From: Corynebacterium mycetoides
GTDB lineage: Bacteria; Actinomycetota; Actinomycetes; Mycobacteriales; Mycobacteriaceae
NCBI RefSeq assembly: GCF_900103625.1
Contig: NZ_LT629700.1
Location: 1,364,001 to 1,428,000, forward strand
Reading direction: 5' to 3'
DNA: 64,000 nt
Shown: one piece after another, positions 36,847 through 45,503 of the stretch
How positions within the stretch are numbered: position 1 is the first letter of the stretch
Layout of the letters: every line of letters starts with the position of its first letter
The notes under the pieces: model-generated
Told to the model about the DNA's origin: nothing
Seen by the model: the letters and a program-made list of their open reading frames with translations, nothing else
The model's database searches: none
Made by a program: the position numbers and the translations under genes

Positions 36847-36861
36847 GGCAACCGCGGCGGG

Positions 36862-37278
36862 TTACGCCGTGTAGCCGGGAGCCTGCTCAATGACCCCTTC
36901 CGCCTCGAGCCCGTCGAGCCACTCCGCGATACCCTCGCGCGGGGCGTCGGGCCCGATGCTCGCGGCAAGCATCCCGCCGGGCCCGAGCTCGACCCGGCAC
37001 CCCAGGGCGAGCAAAGTCTCGGCGATATCGTCGTGCGAATACTCTTGTGTCGGCAGAATCCGCACGGTGGACGCGCCGCCGCGCACAATCACCCGGTCCA
37101 CGTGCTGCTGCCGGTTGACGCTCACGCATTCCACAATGTCGCCCAGCGCAAGGGTGGTGTCCACAAAAGGAACGCTGGCCACAACGAAAGTATGCGGCCC
37201 CAGCTGGTGCGCAGCCAAGTGCTCATTTTCAACTCCGGGCACTGCCACGCGGGTAACAATCGTCGTCGTCGGCTGCAT
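36862..37278 (-). CDS. DUF4265-like small protein
   Basis: Protein of 138 residues. The segment VPFVDTTLALGDIVECVSVN, followed by a GGASTVRIL strand, resembles DUF4265, of unknown function. The start was set at the ATG at 37278 (MQPTTTIVTRVAVPG), with TAGACT 7 nt upstream. The longer frame reading to 37401 is less likely. It is the last gene before a transposon-rich scar. Confidence 0.65.
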   Translation of the reverse strand: MQPTTTIVTRVAVPGVENEHLAAHQLGPHTFVVASVPFVDTTLALGDIVECVSVNRQQHVDRVIVRGGASTVRILPTQEYSHDDIAETLLALGCRVELGPGGMLAASIGPDAPREGIAEWLDGLEAEGVIEQAPGYTA

Positions 37279-37285
37279 GAGGGGC

Positions 37286-37291
37286 AGTCTA
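37286..37291 (-). promoter_or_regulatory. Predicted -10 of the DUF4265-like gene (leaderless)
   Basis: Minus-strand TAGACT, 7 nt, ATG at 37278. Confidence 0.45.
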
Positions 37292-37379
37292 GTGCCTTGC
37301 GCGTGCGGTTGCGTTTTGCAGTGACGTGGGAGCGCGCCGTTTCGCTGCCGTGGGATGCGGGCATGGGCACGATACGTAA

Positions 37380-37401
37380 ACGATAATGGCACCATTGTCA
37401 T
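37380..37401. promoter_or_regulatory. Imperfect palindrome, possible metalloregulator (Zur-like) operator
   Basis: ACGATAATGG-CA-CCATTGTCAT: arms agree in 8 of 10 bases. The ATAATG...CATT core is reminiscent of corynebacterial Zur boxes, but no intact gene lies immediately downstream on the plus strand because the IS starts 76 bp further on. Confidence 0.35.
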
Positions 37402-37452
37402 CCACAGCTACTAACACCACAGGATTGTCGCTACGCCTTATTTCATGACGTT

Positions 37453-37475
37453 CGAGGGCAGGCGGGTGACGAACT
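37453..37475 (+). repeat. 23-bp outside copy of the IS256 transposase 3' end
   Basis: 22 of 23 bases match positions 38790-38812 inside the transposase gene (CGAGGGCA then GCGGGTGACGAACT). It lies 1 bp outside the left terminal repeat, so it looks like a relic of a second copy or of a rearrangement. Confidence 0.65.
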
Positions 37476-37476
37476 T

Positions 37477-38923
37477 GAGGGTGTCAGATGGTTTGTGTGT
37501 GAGGGGAATCCCTCAAGGAGATGAACCAGAATGACTACCGTGGCACGACGAAACCCAGAGGACTCCGCAAAGATCAAAGCGATCGAGGAAAAGCTCCTCG
37601 CCAATCCTGAGATGGCGAAGCTGATCGACGAGCTCGGCACCTCCACCACGGATGCCAACGATCTCGTCCGGGGCCTGCTCCAGGCCTCGATCAACCGGGG
37701 CCTCAACGCCGAGATGGATGCCCACCTCGGCTACCAGCACGGCGACCGGAACAGCAAGGAAGCCGCTGGTCAGAACAATTCCCGTAACGGTTCCTACCCC
37801 AAGCGGGTCGATTCGAACTACGGACCGGTCGATGTCGCTGTTCCCCGGGACCGTGACGGATCCTTCCTGCCGACAATGGTGCCCAAAGGATCCCGCCGGC
37901 TGACCGACGTCGACGACATGATCATCAGTCTCTATGCCGGTGGCATGACCGTCCGAGACATCCAGCACCACATGGCCACCGCCATGGGCGTGGACATCTC
38001 CCATGAAACAATCTCCGCGATCACCGATGCGGTCCTCGAGGAGGTCATGATCTGGCAGAACCGCCAACTTGATGAGTTCTACCCCGTGGTCTTCCTCGAT
38101 GCGTTACGGATCAAAGTCCGTGACGGGGGCCGGGTGGTCAACAAATCCGCGTACCTGGCTATCGGGGTGGACATGGAGGGGATCAAACACATCCTGGGTA
38201 TCTGGCTGGCTAAAGAGGAAGGAGCCTCGTTCTGGGCGCAGGTGTGTGCCAACCTCGCTACCCGCGGAGTGCACGATGTGTTCATCGTGTGCTGTGACGG
38301 GCTCAAGGGTCTGCCGGAGGCTGTGGAAGCCACCTGGCCGGATTCGATGGTCCAGACCTGTGTCGTCCACCTGATCAGGGCAGCAAACCGGTGGGTGGCC
38401 TATGGAGATCGTAAGGCGGTGTCCGCCGAGTTGAAGAAGATCTACACCGCCCCCACCGAGCAAACCGCTCTGGCGGCGTTGACGGAGTTCGAGGCCTCCG
38501 AGCTGGGGGAAAAGTATCCGCAGTCAGTCAAGGTGTGGCGCGATGCGTGGGACCGGTTCATCCCGTTCCTGGAGTTCCCACCGATGGCTAGGAAGGTGAT
38601 CTACACCACGAACTCGATTGAGTCGATGAACAACGAGCTGCGTAAAGCCACCCGGAATCGGGTGCAGTTCACCAACGATGAGTCTGCGATCAAAACCTTG
38701 TGGTTGATGATCTGCAACATTGAGGACAAACGGGCCGCCAAGCGTGCTAAGCAGGGCAAACGGGTCGCGGCGACCAGCGGCCGGCTGATCGAGGGCAAGC
38801 GGGTGACGAACTGGAAGCAGGCCATCAACCAGATGTCTGTGGCTTACCCTGACCGCTTCGAGCCCTACCTCTAATAATCACGCCCCACACACAAACAACT
38901 TGACACGCTCATCTGACACCCTC
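37477..38923 (+). mobile_element. IS256-family insertion sequence, 1447 bp
   Basis: Bounded by the inverted repeat GAGGGTGTCAGATG (37477-37490) and its exact complement CATCTGACACCCTC (38910-38923). Flanking 8-mers ACGAACTT and TGTGCGCC differ, so no target duplication remains. The right end abuts a truncated IS3-type gene. The left flank holds a fragment of transposase-like sequence. It appears to be an intact, potentially mobile element in a rearranged setting. Confidence 0.9.
37531..38874 (+). CDS. IS256-family (mutator type) transposase
   Basis: DDE transposase of 447 residues, full length. Typical family segments are MDAHLGYQHGDR, NSRNGSYPKRVDSNYGPVDVAVPRDRDGSF, VVFLDALRIKVRD (first Asp), VCCDGLKGLPEAV (second Asp) and TTNSIESMNNELRKATRNR (Glu). 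Codon use is less GC-biased than the neighbours, with ordinary use of tct, gat and aaa, consistent with acquired DNA. AAGGAG lies before the ATG. Confidence 0.95.
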   Translation: MTTVARRNPEDSAKIKAIEEKLLANPEMAKLIDELGTSTTDANDLVRGLLQASINRGLNAEMDAHLGYQHGDRNSKEAAGQNNSRNGSYPKRVDSNYGPVDVAVPRDRDGSFLPTMVPKGSRRLTDVDDMIISLYAGGMTVRDIQHHMATAMGVDISHETISAITDAVLEEVMIWQNRQLDEFYPVVFLDALRIKVRDGGRVVNKSAYLAIGVDMEGIKHILGIWLAKEEGASFWAQVCANLATRGVHDVFIVCCDGLKGLPEAVEATWPDSMVQTCVVHLIRAANRWVAYGDRKAVSAELKKIYTAPTEQTALAALTEFEASELGEKYPQSVKVWRDAWDRFIPFLEFPPMARKVIYTTNSIESMNNELRKATRNRVQFTNDESAIKTLWLMICNIEDKRAAKRAKQGKRVAATSGRLIEGKRVTNWKQAINQMSVAYPDRFEPYL

Positions 38924-39056
38924 TGTGCGCCGAGACGCCGAGCTTCTCGCCGATCTCCTCCGCCGCCGCCCACTTCGAGCACCCCTCAAGCTCAACGAGC
39001 TCCTCGGCTAACCGCACCGCCTTGTCCTTGAACTCGTCACTGAACTTCCTAGGCAT
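38924..39056 (-). pseudogene. IS3-family transposase OrfA, truncated
   Basis: First about 45 residues of an IS3-type OrfA with an HTH (CSKWAAAEEIGEKLGVSAH), cut by the IS256 right terminal repeat. The extension into IS256 sequence (RGCQMSVSSCL) is not native. Confidence 0.8.
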
Positions 39057-39100
39057 GGTCCAATCCTCCTCTAGAAACGATCGGAACTAAACCCAGGACA
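38924..39100 (-). mobile_element. Truncated IS3-family end with orfA fragment
   Basis: Minus strand: the terminus TGTCCTGGGTTTAGTTCCGATC at 39079-39100, an RBS (AGAGGAGG) and the orfA start at 39056 encoding MPRKFSDEFKDKAVRLAEEL and a helix-turn-helix ending in KLGVSAH. The frame then runs into the IS256 end at 38923. The remainder of orfA, all of orfB and the other end are missing, so part of the locus was deleted. Confidence 0.8.
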
Positions 39101-39101
39101 C

Positions 39102-39275
39102 TTCACACCCACACCACCACACCCCGACCCCGAAGGCCAAGGCACCACCTTCACCGGAGACCACAACACCATCACAACACTTCACACCACCCTAACCAAC
39201 CTAACCAACAACACCGAAGAACTCACCGCACTCATCCACCACGGCGACACCAACAACTACGACTTCGATGACTAA
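39102..39275 (+). pseudogene. 3' remnant of an Asn/Thr-rich protein, perhaps DUF222/HNH type
   Basis: An open frame without start ends at TAA 39273-39275 and reads FTPTPPHPDPEGQGTTFTGD, then HNTITTLHTTLTNLTNN and ...ALIHHGDTNNYDFDD. The cac/acc/aac-heavy codon use and the acidic end look like corynebacterial DUF222/HNH-endonuclease proteins. It begins exactly at the IS3 terminus, so the IS appears to have destroyed the 5' part. Family assignment is tentative. Confidence 0.45.
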
Positions 39276-39326
39276 CCACCACACACCAAGACACCTGGTG
39301 GCCGCACACTTCCCCGGGAGCACAGA

Positions 39327-39362
39327 AACGCGGTGGCGGACTCGTTCGTCCGCCACCGCGTT
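39327..39362 (-). terminator. Hairpin terminator after clpB
   Basis: Perfect 15-bp stem AACGCGGTGGCGGAC / GTCCGCCACCGCGTT with a 6-nt loop, 17 nt past the clpB stop. The T tract on the minus strand is short (TTT). Confidence 0.75.
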
Positions 39363-39378
39363 AAGGTTCGGGCACCGG

Positions 39379-41934
39379 CTACGCGGCGTCGACGCTCAAG
39401 CCCTCGCCGCCTTCGGCAACGTCGACCGCCACCGTGTCGCCGTCGCGCACGTAGCCGGCCAGCAGCTCCTTGGCCAGGCGGTCGCCGATCGCCTGCTGGA
39501 TCAGCCGGCGCAGCGGGCGCGCGCCGTAGGCCGGGTCATAGCCGCGCTCTGCCAGCCACGCCTTCGCGGCATCGGAGACCTGCAACGTCAGGCGCCTGGA
39601 AGCGAGCCGCTCGGCGAGCTGACCCAGCTGGATGTCGACGATGCCGACCAGCTGCTCGGTGCTCAGCGGCTCGAACACCACCACGTCATCGAGACGGTTG
39701 ATGAACTCCGGCTTGAAATGGTGCCTGACCGCGTCCATGATCTGCTCGCGGGACCCGCCCGCGCCCAGGTTGGACGTGAGGATCACGACCGTGTTGCGGA
39801 AGTCCACGGTGCGTCCCTGGCCGTCGGTCAGCCGGCCCTCGTCGAGGACCTGCAGCAACACGTCGAAGACGTCCTGGTGCGCCTTCTCCACCTCGTCGAA
39901 AAGCACGAGCGAGTATGGCCTGCGGCGGACGGCCTCGGTGAGCTGGCCGCCGGCGTCGTAGCCGACATACCCCGGAGGGGCACCGACGAGGCGGGCCACG
40001 GAGTGCTTCTCGCCGTACTCGGACATGTCGATGCGCACCATCGCCGTCTCGTCGTCGAAGAGGAACTCGGAAAGCGCCTTCGCCAGCTCCGTCTTGCCCA
40101 CGCCCGTGGGGCCGAGGAAGAGGAACGAACCGATCGGCCGGTTCGGGTCCGCCACCCCGGCGCGGGAGCGGCGCACCGCATCCGACACGGCGGCGACGGC
40201 GTCGTGCTGGCCGACGACGCGGGCGCCCAGCACCGACTCCATGTTGAGCAGCTTCTCCGTCTCCCCCTGCATCATCTTGCCGGCCGGGATACCCGTCCAG
40301 CTGGAGACCACCTCGGCGATGACGTCGGGGGTGACCTCCTCGGTGAGCATGGTCCGGGAGGAATCGTTGGCCTGCGCCTCCGCCTCGGCCACCTGCTGCT
40401 CCAGCTCGGGGATGCGACCGTAGCGCAGCTCGGAGACGCGGGCGTAGTCGCCGTCGCGCTCCGCGATCTCGGACTCGTTGCGCAGGCGCTCCAGCTCCTC
40501 CTTCGCGGCCTGGACGCGGTCGATGTCGCTCTTCTCGTTCGCCCATCGCGCCTGCATCTCGCCGAGGGTCTCGCGCTGGTCGGCCAGCTCCTGGCGCAGC
40601 GCCACGAGGCGCTCCTGGGAGGCGGCGTCGGACTCCTTGGCCAGGGCGATCTCCTCGATTTCCAGGCGGCGCACGACGCGCTCGAGCTCGTCGATTTCCT
40701 GCGGGGAGGAGTCGATCTCCATGCGCAGGCGCGAACCGGCTTCGTCGACAAGGTCAATGGCCTTGTCCGGCAGGAAGCGGTTGGTGATGTAGCGGTTGGA
40801 GAGCTCCGCGGCGGCGACCAGGGCGGAATCCTGGATGCGCACGCCGTGGTGGACCTCGTAGCGCTCCTTGAGCCCGCGCAGGATGCCGATGGTGTCTTCC
40901 ACCGTCGGCTCGCCCACGTACACCTGCTGGAAGCGGCGCTCCAAAGCGGCGTCCTTCTCGATGTACTTGCGGTACTCATCCAGCGTGGTCGCGCCGACGA
41001 GGCGCAGCTCGCCGCGGGCCAGCATCGGCTTGATCATGTTGCCCGCGTCCATCGCGCCATCGCCGGAGGCGCCGGCGCCCACAATGGTGTGCAGCTCATC
41101 AATGAAGGTAATGATCTCGCCCTCCGAGGAGGTGATCTCATCGAGCACCGCCTTCAGCCGCTCCTCGAACTCACCGCGGAACTTCGCGCCGGCGACCATC
41201 GAGCTCAGATCCAGCGAAATCAGGGTCTTGCCCTTGAGCGACTCCGGCACGTCGCCGGCGACGATTCGGCGCGCCAGGCCCTCGACAATCGCCGTCTTGC
41301 CCACGCCCGGCTCACCGATGAGCACCGGGTTGTTCTTCGTCCGGCGGCTGAGCACCTGCACCACGCGGCGAATCTCGGCGTCGCGGCCGATCACCGGATC
41401 AATCTTGCCCTCGCGGGCGCGCTTGGTCAGGTCGGTCGAGTACTTCTCCAGCGCCTGGAACTGGTCCTCCGGCGACTCCGTGGTGACCTTCTTATTGCCG
41501 CGCACGGACGGGAAAGCACCCTTGAGCACCTCGTAGGTGGCGCCGCGCTTCTTTAACAGCTCCGCGGCCTCGTCCGAACCGCGGGCGATTCCGGCAAGTA
41601 GCACCTCTGTGGAGACGTACTCGTCCCCCAGCTCACCGGCGAGCTCCTGGGCGGTGTTAATCGCGTTGAGCGCATCCCGGTTGAAGTTCGGGTTGGCCAT
41701 GTTCTGGCCCTCCGCCTTCGGGTAACCGGCCACGAGCTCCCCGGCTTCCCGGGCTACCGTCACCGGGTCCACGCCGGTGGCCTGCAGCACCGGTGCGGCG
41801 ATGCCGTCTTCCTGGGTAAGAATCGCCTCGAGCAGGTGCGCGGGGCGGATATCCGGGTTGCCGCGCGCCGAGGCCTTTTGCAGCGCCTGCTGGATGGCCT
41901 CCTGCGTCTTGGTGGTGGGGTTGAACGATGCCAT
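39379..41934 (-). CDS. clpB: ATP-dependent disaggregase ClpB
   Basis: Hsp100 chaperone of 851 residues that works with DnaK to rescue aggregates. N domain residues 1-145; NBD1 Walker [16 protein letters not shown]; coiled-coil middle domain about 400-530; NBD2 Walker [15 protein letters not shown] and Walker [12 protein letters not shown]. The start was set at the ATG at 41934 ([13 protein letters not shown]), with the RBS GAAAGGAAG upstream. The longer frame reading covers the promoter. An HspR box and TAAGGT -10 lie upstream, so it belongs to the HspR regulon. Confidence 0.97.
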   Translation of the reverse strand: MASFNPTTKTQEAIQQALQKASARGNPDIRPAHLLEAILTQEDGIAAPVLQATGVDPVTVAREAGELVAGYPKAEGQNMANPNFNRDALNAINTAQELAGELGDEYVSTEVLLAGIARGSDEAAELLKKRGATYEVLKGAFPSVRGNKKVTTESPEDQFQALEKYSTDLTKRAREGKIDPVIGRDAEIRRVVQVLSRRTKNNPVLIGEPGVGKTAIVEGLARRIVAGDVPESLKGKTLISLDLSSMVAGAKFRGEFEERLKAVLDEITSSEGEIITFIDELHTIVGAGASGDGAMDAGNMIKPMLARGELRLVGATTLDEYRKYIEKDAALERRFQQVYVGEPTVEDTIGILRGLKERYEVHHGVRIQDSALVAAAELSNRYITNRFLPDKAIDLVDEAGSRLRMEIDSSPQEIDELERVVRRLEIEEIALAKESDAASQERLVALRQELADQRETLGEMQARWANEKSDIDRVQAAKEELERLRNESEIAERDGDYARVSELRYGRIPELEQQVAEAEAQANDSSRTMLTEEVTPDVIAEVVSSWTGIPAGKMMQGETEKLLNMESVLGARVVGQHDAVAAVSDAVRRSRAGVADPNRPIGSFLFLGPTGVGKTELAKALSEFLFDDETAMVRIDMSEYGEKHSVARLVGAPPGYVGYDAGGQLTEAVRRRPYSLVLFDEVEKAHQDVFDVLLQVLDEGRLTDGQGRTVDFRNTVVILTSNLGAGGSREQIMDAVRHHFKPEFINRLDDVVVFEPLSTEQLVGIVDIQLGQLAERLASRRLTLQVSDAAKAWLAERGYDPAYGARPLRRLIQQAIGDRLAKELLAGYVRDGDTVAVDVAEGGEGLSVDAA

Positions 41935-41968
41935 GCATCTTCCTTTCGCTAAGTACGTTTTATTGTCT

Positions 41969-41974
41969 ACCTTA
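41969..41974 (-). promoter_or_regulatory. Predicted -10 of clpB
   Basis: Minus-strand TAAGGT, 34 nt before the ATG. The -35 position, 17 bp further up, falls inside the HAIR element. Confidence 0.5.
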
Positions 41975-41990
41975 CACAACGCACGCGGAG

Positions 41991-42009
41991 TTGAGTCTGT
42001 TCCACTCAA
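41991..42009. promoter_or_regulatory. HAIR element (HspR operator) upstream of clpB
   Basis: TTGAGT-N7-ACTCAA, the inverted repeat CTTGAGT-N7-ACTCAAG except for the outermost base of each arm (G outside TTGAGT, C outside ACTCAA). It overlaps the predicted clpB -35. Confidence 0.9.
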
Positions 42010-42017
42010 CGTTTGTC

Positions 42018-42093
42018 AGATGTCACGGTCGGCGCGGCCGTCTCCGCGAAACCCCAGGTCGCTTCCGCCTCGAAATGCCCCGGCGTGACATCT
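42018..42093 (+). repeat. Palindromic repeat unit B1 (GATGTCAC family)
   Basis: 76 bp between AGATGTCAC and GTGACATCT, with central GAAACCCCAGGT 28 nt after ATGTCAC and 25 nt before GTGACAT. It starts 8 nt from the HAIR element. The same strand also reads as a 22-codon ORF, MSRSARPSPRNPR... Confidence 0.82.
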
Positions 42094-42094
42094 C

Positions 42095-42170
42095 GGATGT
42101 CACGGTCGGCGCCGGCGGCGGTGCAAAACCCCAGGTCGCAGCGGCCCTAAAATGCTCCGGTGTGACATCT
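42095..42170 (+). repeat. Palindromic repeat unit B2 (GATGTCAC family)
   Basis: 76 bp from GGATGTCAC to GTGACATCT, with central AAAACCCCAGGT at the same spacing as in B1. It follows B1 after one base. The 3' end lies 13 nt from the gltS stop. Confidence 0.82.
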
Positions 42171-42183
42171 ATCCCCAGAAGTC

Positions 42184-43593
42184 CTAGTCGGCCTTCGTCA
42201 CCGTCTGTATCCGCGTAGACCCGCCCCCCGGCGCCGGAGCGCCGGTGCCGTACTTCGACGCGGGCACCCACTTCAGCGCGTAGGAGAGGATCAACACCGC
42301 GACCGCGATAGCGAAGACGATCCAGCCGAATCCGGTGGTAAATCCCGCGATCACGGCGATGGGCGCAAGAATCGTCATACCGATCTCGAAGGGCGCGAAG
42401 CCGACGTAGGCCACGCCGTACTCGTTGAGCGTGCCGGACTTCAGCTTCGGGTCGACCATCTTCAGCAGCGCGATACCGGTGGCCACGGCGGCGGTCGCCC
42501 AGCCCCAGCCGAAGATGCCGCGCTCGAGCCAGTACTCGCCGAAGAACTGCGGGCCGGCCCACAGCATCCACGCCACGCAGAACACGGTGCCCAGCACGAA
42601 CATGAGAATGAGCGCCTGCCAGTAGTCGGCCAGCGCGGCGGGGATGATGGAGGCGATGCCGAAGGCAATCATGTAGTCGGTGGCCGCGCCCGAGATGGAG
42701 CCAATCGTGTCGCGGTCCAGATAGTTCGGCCGCTGGAGCACGCGCAGCAGCGTGCGGCCGAGCAGGCCGATGACGAACGCCATGGCGAACAGCGGGATGG
42801 ACACACTCGGCCACTGGTTAATGATGGCGTCGTTGACCAGGTAAGCGATGAGCACGGTGAACACGACGAACCCGCCGTGGAGGGCGAGCGGCTCGATGGA
42901 CGACGGGTTCGTGGTGGCCCTGCCGATGGAGGGCCGGTCCACCTCATTTTCGATGTAGCCGGTGCGCAGATCCTCCGGCAGCGCACCCTGCAGCTCCGTG
43001 GCCTTGCCTTTGCGGATGCCCCAGTTGGCCACGATCACGCCGCCCACGATGGCCACGAGCGTGCCGACGGTGGCGGATGTGAACCCGAGCGAGGACGCCT
43101 CGGCGATGCCGATGCCCTCGAGCGACGAGCCCACCGCGGCCGCGGTGCCGAATCCCCCGACGAAACCGACCGGCAGCATCATGCCGAACCACGGCTCGGT
43201 GCCGAACAGCGGCGCGAACAGATACAACCCGAGCAGGATAAACAGGCCCCACTGCCCCATGAACATGGCGGTCGAGTAGGCCCACATGTTGCGCGCCCCG
43301 GATGCCACAGACCCGCCGAGGTCCATGGAGTACGCCATGGAGGCGAACACCACCGCGATGAGCAGCGTGGTGTAGGTGCCCACTTGATCGGACCAGTTGA
43401 TCAGCCCGAGCACCTCGGGGCCGAGAAGCAGGCCGATGAGCCCGGCGGTAATCGGCGCGGGCAGCAGCAGCGCTTGGAGGACTTTGAGCCTGTTGCGCAG
43501 CACGTTGCCAACAATGAGGAGGATGGAAATCCATCCGATATCCGTAAGCAGAGAATAAGGGGTGTAGTCCACAGGCGTGACCATAATCGACAC
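42184..43593 (-). CDS. gltS: Sodium/glutamate symporter family protein (GltS)
   Basis: Inner-membrane carrier of 469 residues with about 11-12 helices. GltS-like segments are LLLPAPITAGLIGLLLGPEVLG, LLIAVVFASMAYSMDLGG, MMLPVGFVGGFGTAAAVGS and WMLWAGPQFFGEYWLERGIFGWG. The glutamate substrate is inferred from family membership. The start is a GTG at 43593; an ATG three codons later is an alternative. It is divergent from the flavohemoglobin-like gene. Confidence 0.82.
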   Translation of the reverse strand: MSIMVTPVDYTPYSLLTDIGWISILLIVGNVLRNRLKVLQALLLPAPITAGLIGLLLGPEVLGLINWSDQVGTYTTLLIAVVFASMAYSMDLGGSVASGARNMWAYSTAMFMGQWGLFILLGLYLFAPLFGTEPWFGMMLPVGFVGGFGTAAAVGSSLEGIGIAEASSLGFTSATVGTLVAIVGGVIVANWGIRKGKATELQGALPEDLRTGYIENEVDRPSIGRATTNPSSIEPLALHGGFVVFTVLIAYLVNDAIINQWPSVSIPLFAMAFVIGLLGRTLLRVLQRPNYLDRDTIGSISGAATDYMIAFGIASIIPAALADYWQALILMFVLGTVFCVAWMLWAGPQFFGEYWLERGIFGWGWATAAVATGIALLKMVDPKLKSGTLNEYGVAYVGFAPFEIGMTILAPIAVIAGFTTGFGWIVFAIAVAVLILSYALKWVPASKYGTGAPAPGGGSTRIQTVTKAD

Positions 43594-43614
43594 CGCGGGG
43601 CTTCACTGAATTAG

Positions 43615-43620
43615 TACTCT
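43615..43620 (+). promoter_or_regulatory. Predicted -10 of the flavohemoglobin-like gene (leaderless)
   Basis: TACTCT, 7 nt, ATG at 43628. Confidence 0.45.
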
Positions 43621-43627
43621 GGGGCGC

Positions 43628-44611
43628 ATGGATCGATTCTCCGGCGAGTTGGCCATTCTCCGCGAGGAGCGCGAGCGCGTCCGCGAGCAGCTCTTCGCAG
43701 GCATCACGTCGGCTCTCCCGCAGGGGGAGGGCTTGTTCCCTGCAGGCGCCCGCCAGGTTTCGCCCGAGCTTGTCGACGCTATGACGTACGTGTTCCTCGT
43801 CTCCCGCGACACCGCGTCCCTGCCGGAGGTGGCCCAGCGCAAGCTGCGCGCGTGGGCGCTGGATTTGCGCCGTTTCGGGTTCCCGCCGACGGCGTACGAG
43901 GTTGTTGCCCGCGTTGTCCGCGAGGTTGTGGGGGCGGGGATTGAGGCGCGCTTCGTGCTTGAGGACGCCGCCGCCGTGATGGCGGGAGCGGCCGCGGCCG
44001 CCGACGTGGAGGGGGTTCCGGCCGCCGCGGCCGCGCGGGTCTTATCTGTGACAAGCGACGGGGGCGCGATCACGGTCGTGCGTGTGGAGGCGGGCATGCC
44101 TGTCAGTTACGCCCCGGGGCAGTACCTTCCGGTGATGCAGGTGGGGCGCCAGGGCGTGTGGCGCAACCTGGCGCCGGCGCTGCCGTCGAACCCGTTCGGG
44201 CAGTTGGAGTTCCACGTCCGCGACGAACTCACCCCGGAGGTCGGCGGCTACATCACCATGGGCGCGGCGCGCGGGGACTCGCCGGAGCTGGCCGGGGAGG
44301 AGCTCAGCATCACGGCGGTGGGCACCGGCTCCGCCGCGGCGAAGGCGATCGTATTTTCCGCCCTCGAGCTGGATGACCCTCCGCGCACCCGGGTGCACCT
44401 CGCGGGCCACTGCCCGCAGCGCGACGTGTTCGAGCGCCTGGCCGCGTCCGTGGCGTGGCTCACCATGGAGGATTCCCCCGCCCTGGCGGGGCGGGTCGTG
44501 CTGTGCGGGCCGCACCGGGCGATCGGCGCGTTGGGGCTGCCGGAGGGCGCGGCCACGCGCGCGCTAAGGATCAGCCCCGACGCCCCCGCCGACTGGTCCT
44601 ACCAGCCCTAA
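43628..44611 (+). CDS. Degenerate flavohemoglobin-like protein
   Basis: Protein of 327 residues with flavohemoglobin architecture: globin-like helices at 1-130, a ferredoxin-reductase-type FAD domain at about 140-220 (YAPGQYLPVMQV) and an NAD-like domain (VGTGSAAAKAIVF; VLCGPHRAIGAL). The globin part contains no histidine at all, so the proximal heme ligand is missing (RRFGFPPTAYEVV where KHxS...P.HY is expected). The FAD motif RxYS is altered to RNLA. It occupies the place of Rv0385 next to clpB. Heme-free function is inferred. The 3' end overlaps the convergent gene by 4 nt. Confidence 0.72.
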   Translation: MDRFSGELAILREERERVREQLFAGITSALPQGEGLFPAGARQVSPELVDAMTYVFLVSRDTASLPEVAQRKLRAWALDLRRFGFPPTAYEVVARVVREVVGAGIEARFVLEDAAAVMAGAAAAADVEGVPAAAAARVLSVTSDGGAITVVRVEAGMPVSYAPGQYLPVMQVGRQGVWRNLAPALPSNPFGQLEFHVRDELTPEVGGYITMGAARGDSPELAGEELSITAVGTGSAAAKAIVFSALELDDPPRTRVHLAGHCPQRDVFERLAASVAWLTMEDSPALAGRVVLCGPHRAIGALGLPEGAATRALRISPDAPADWSYQP

Positions 44612-45414
44612 CCCGCGGGCCAGGACAGGACATCGAGGGTGGCGCGGGCGTTTTCCACCTCGCGCACGTCGATCTCGGCGTAGACGATGTCCGGTTCGTA
44701 GCCGGCCTCCGCGACGCGGCGCCCGTCGGGGGCGACGACCACGGAATGCCCGATGCCGGTGGGCCCGCTCGCCTGCCCGGCGCGGGCGCGCCCGCCGGGG
44801 CGCGCCTGGCCCGCGGCGGCGATGAACACCCCGGCGTCCAACGCGCGCGCGACCGTCAGCGCCCGCCACTGCAGCAGTTTGTTGGCCCCGTCTGCCCAGC
44901 TGGTGGGCACGACGATGAGATCGGCGCCGAGGCGCGCGAGCGCCTTGAACTGCTCGGGGAAGCGGATGTCGAAACAGGTGGCCAGGCCCACCACCGCGTC
45001 TTCGTGGACGAAGGTGACCAGGTCGCGGCCCGGTTTGACCGTGGCGGATTCCTTGTAGGAGGCGACGTCGTAGGTGTGGATCTTGTCGTAGCCCTTGTGC
45101 ACGCCCCGCCCGGTGATAAGCGCTGTGTTGTACACGCGGTTGAGGTCCCCGTTGGTGTCGGCCGGGCGGAACATGCCGGCGACCACGGTCACCCCGAGCT
45201 CGTCGGCCACGTCCCGCAGGCCTACGGAAAACGGCCCGTCGAGGTCTTCGGCTTGCGTGTCCAGCCGTCCTTGGTCGAAGGCCTGGCTGGTGGCCTCCGG
45301 AAGCACGATGAGCGTGGCACCGCTCGCCGCCGCCTCGCGGATGCCGTCCGACGCACGGGCCACATTTTCGCCTTTATCAGGCCCGCTGATGATTTGCAAG
45401 AGCGCGATCTTCAT
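44608..45414 (-). CDS. Carbon-nitrogen hydrolase (nitrilase/omega-amidase superfamily)
   Basis: Amidase-type enzyme of 268 residues. The catalytic triad is visible as Glu40 (VLPEAT), Lys111 (YDKIH) and Cys147 (ATCFDIRFPEQFK). The end of the domain, SVVVAPDGRRVAEAG, is complete. The substrate is unknown; related actinobacterial proteins include deaminated-glutathione amidases and omega-amidases. The start was set at the ATG at 45414, with TACTGT 7 nt upstream; the longer frame reading has no support. Confidence 0.9.
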   Translation of the reverse strand: MKIALLQIISGPDKGENVARASDGIREAAASGATLIVLPEATSQAFDQGRLDTQAEDLDGPFSVGLRDVADELGVTVVAGMFRPADTNGDLNRVYNTALITGRGVHKGYDKIHTYDVASYKESATVKPGRDLVTFVHEDAVVGLATCFDIRFPEQFKALARLGADLIVVPTSWADGANKLLQWRALTVARALDAGVFIAAAGQARPGGRARAGQASGPTGIGHSVVVAPDGRRVAEAGYEPDIVYAEIDVREVENARATLDVLSWPAG

Positions 45415-45421
45415 GGGCACC

Positions 45422-45427
45422 ACAGTA
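45422..45427 (-). promoter_or_regulatory. Predicted -10 of the nitrilase gene (leaderless)
   Basis: Minus-strand TACTGT, 7 nt, ATG at 45414. Confidence 0.5.
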
Positions 45428-45503
45428 TGTGGACAACCCCGGGTTATCCACAGAAAATTCGGCGCCCCTTGCCCCCGGCGCGTGTCTCGGCCATTCTGCG
45501 CCC

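Noticed and set aside
37467..38931. 8-bp target site duplication of the IS256 element
   Set aside because: The flanking 8-mers ACGAACTT and TGTGCGCC differ completely.
42096..42170. Transcription terminator of gltS
   Set aside because: The inverted ends are 58 bases apart and no T tract follows; it is better explained as a repeat unit shared with other loci.
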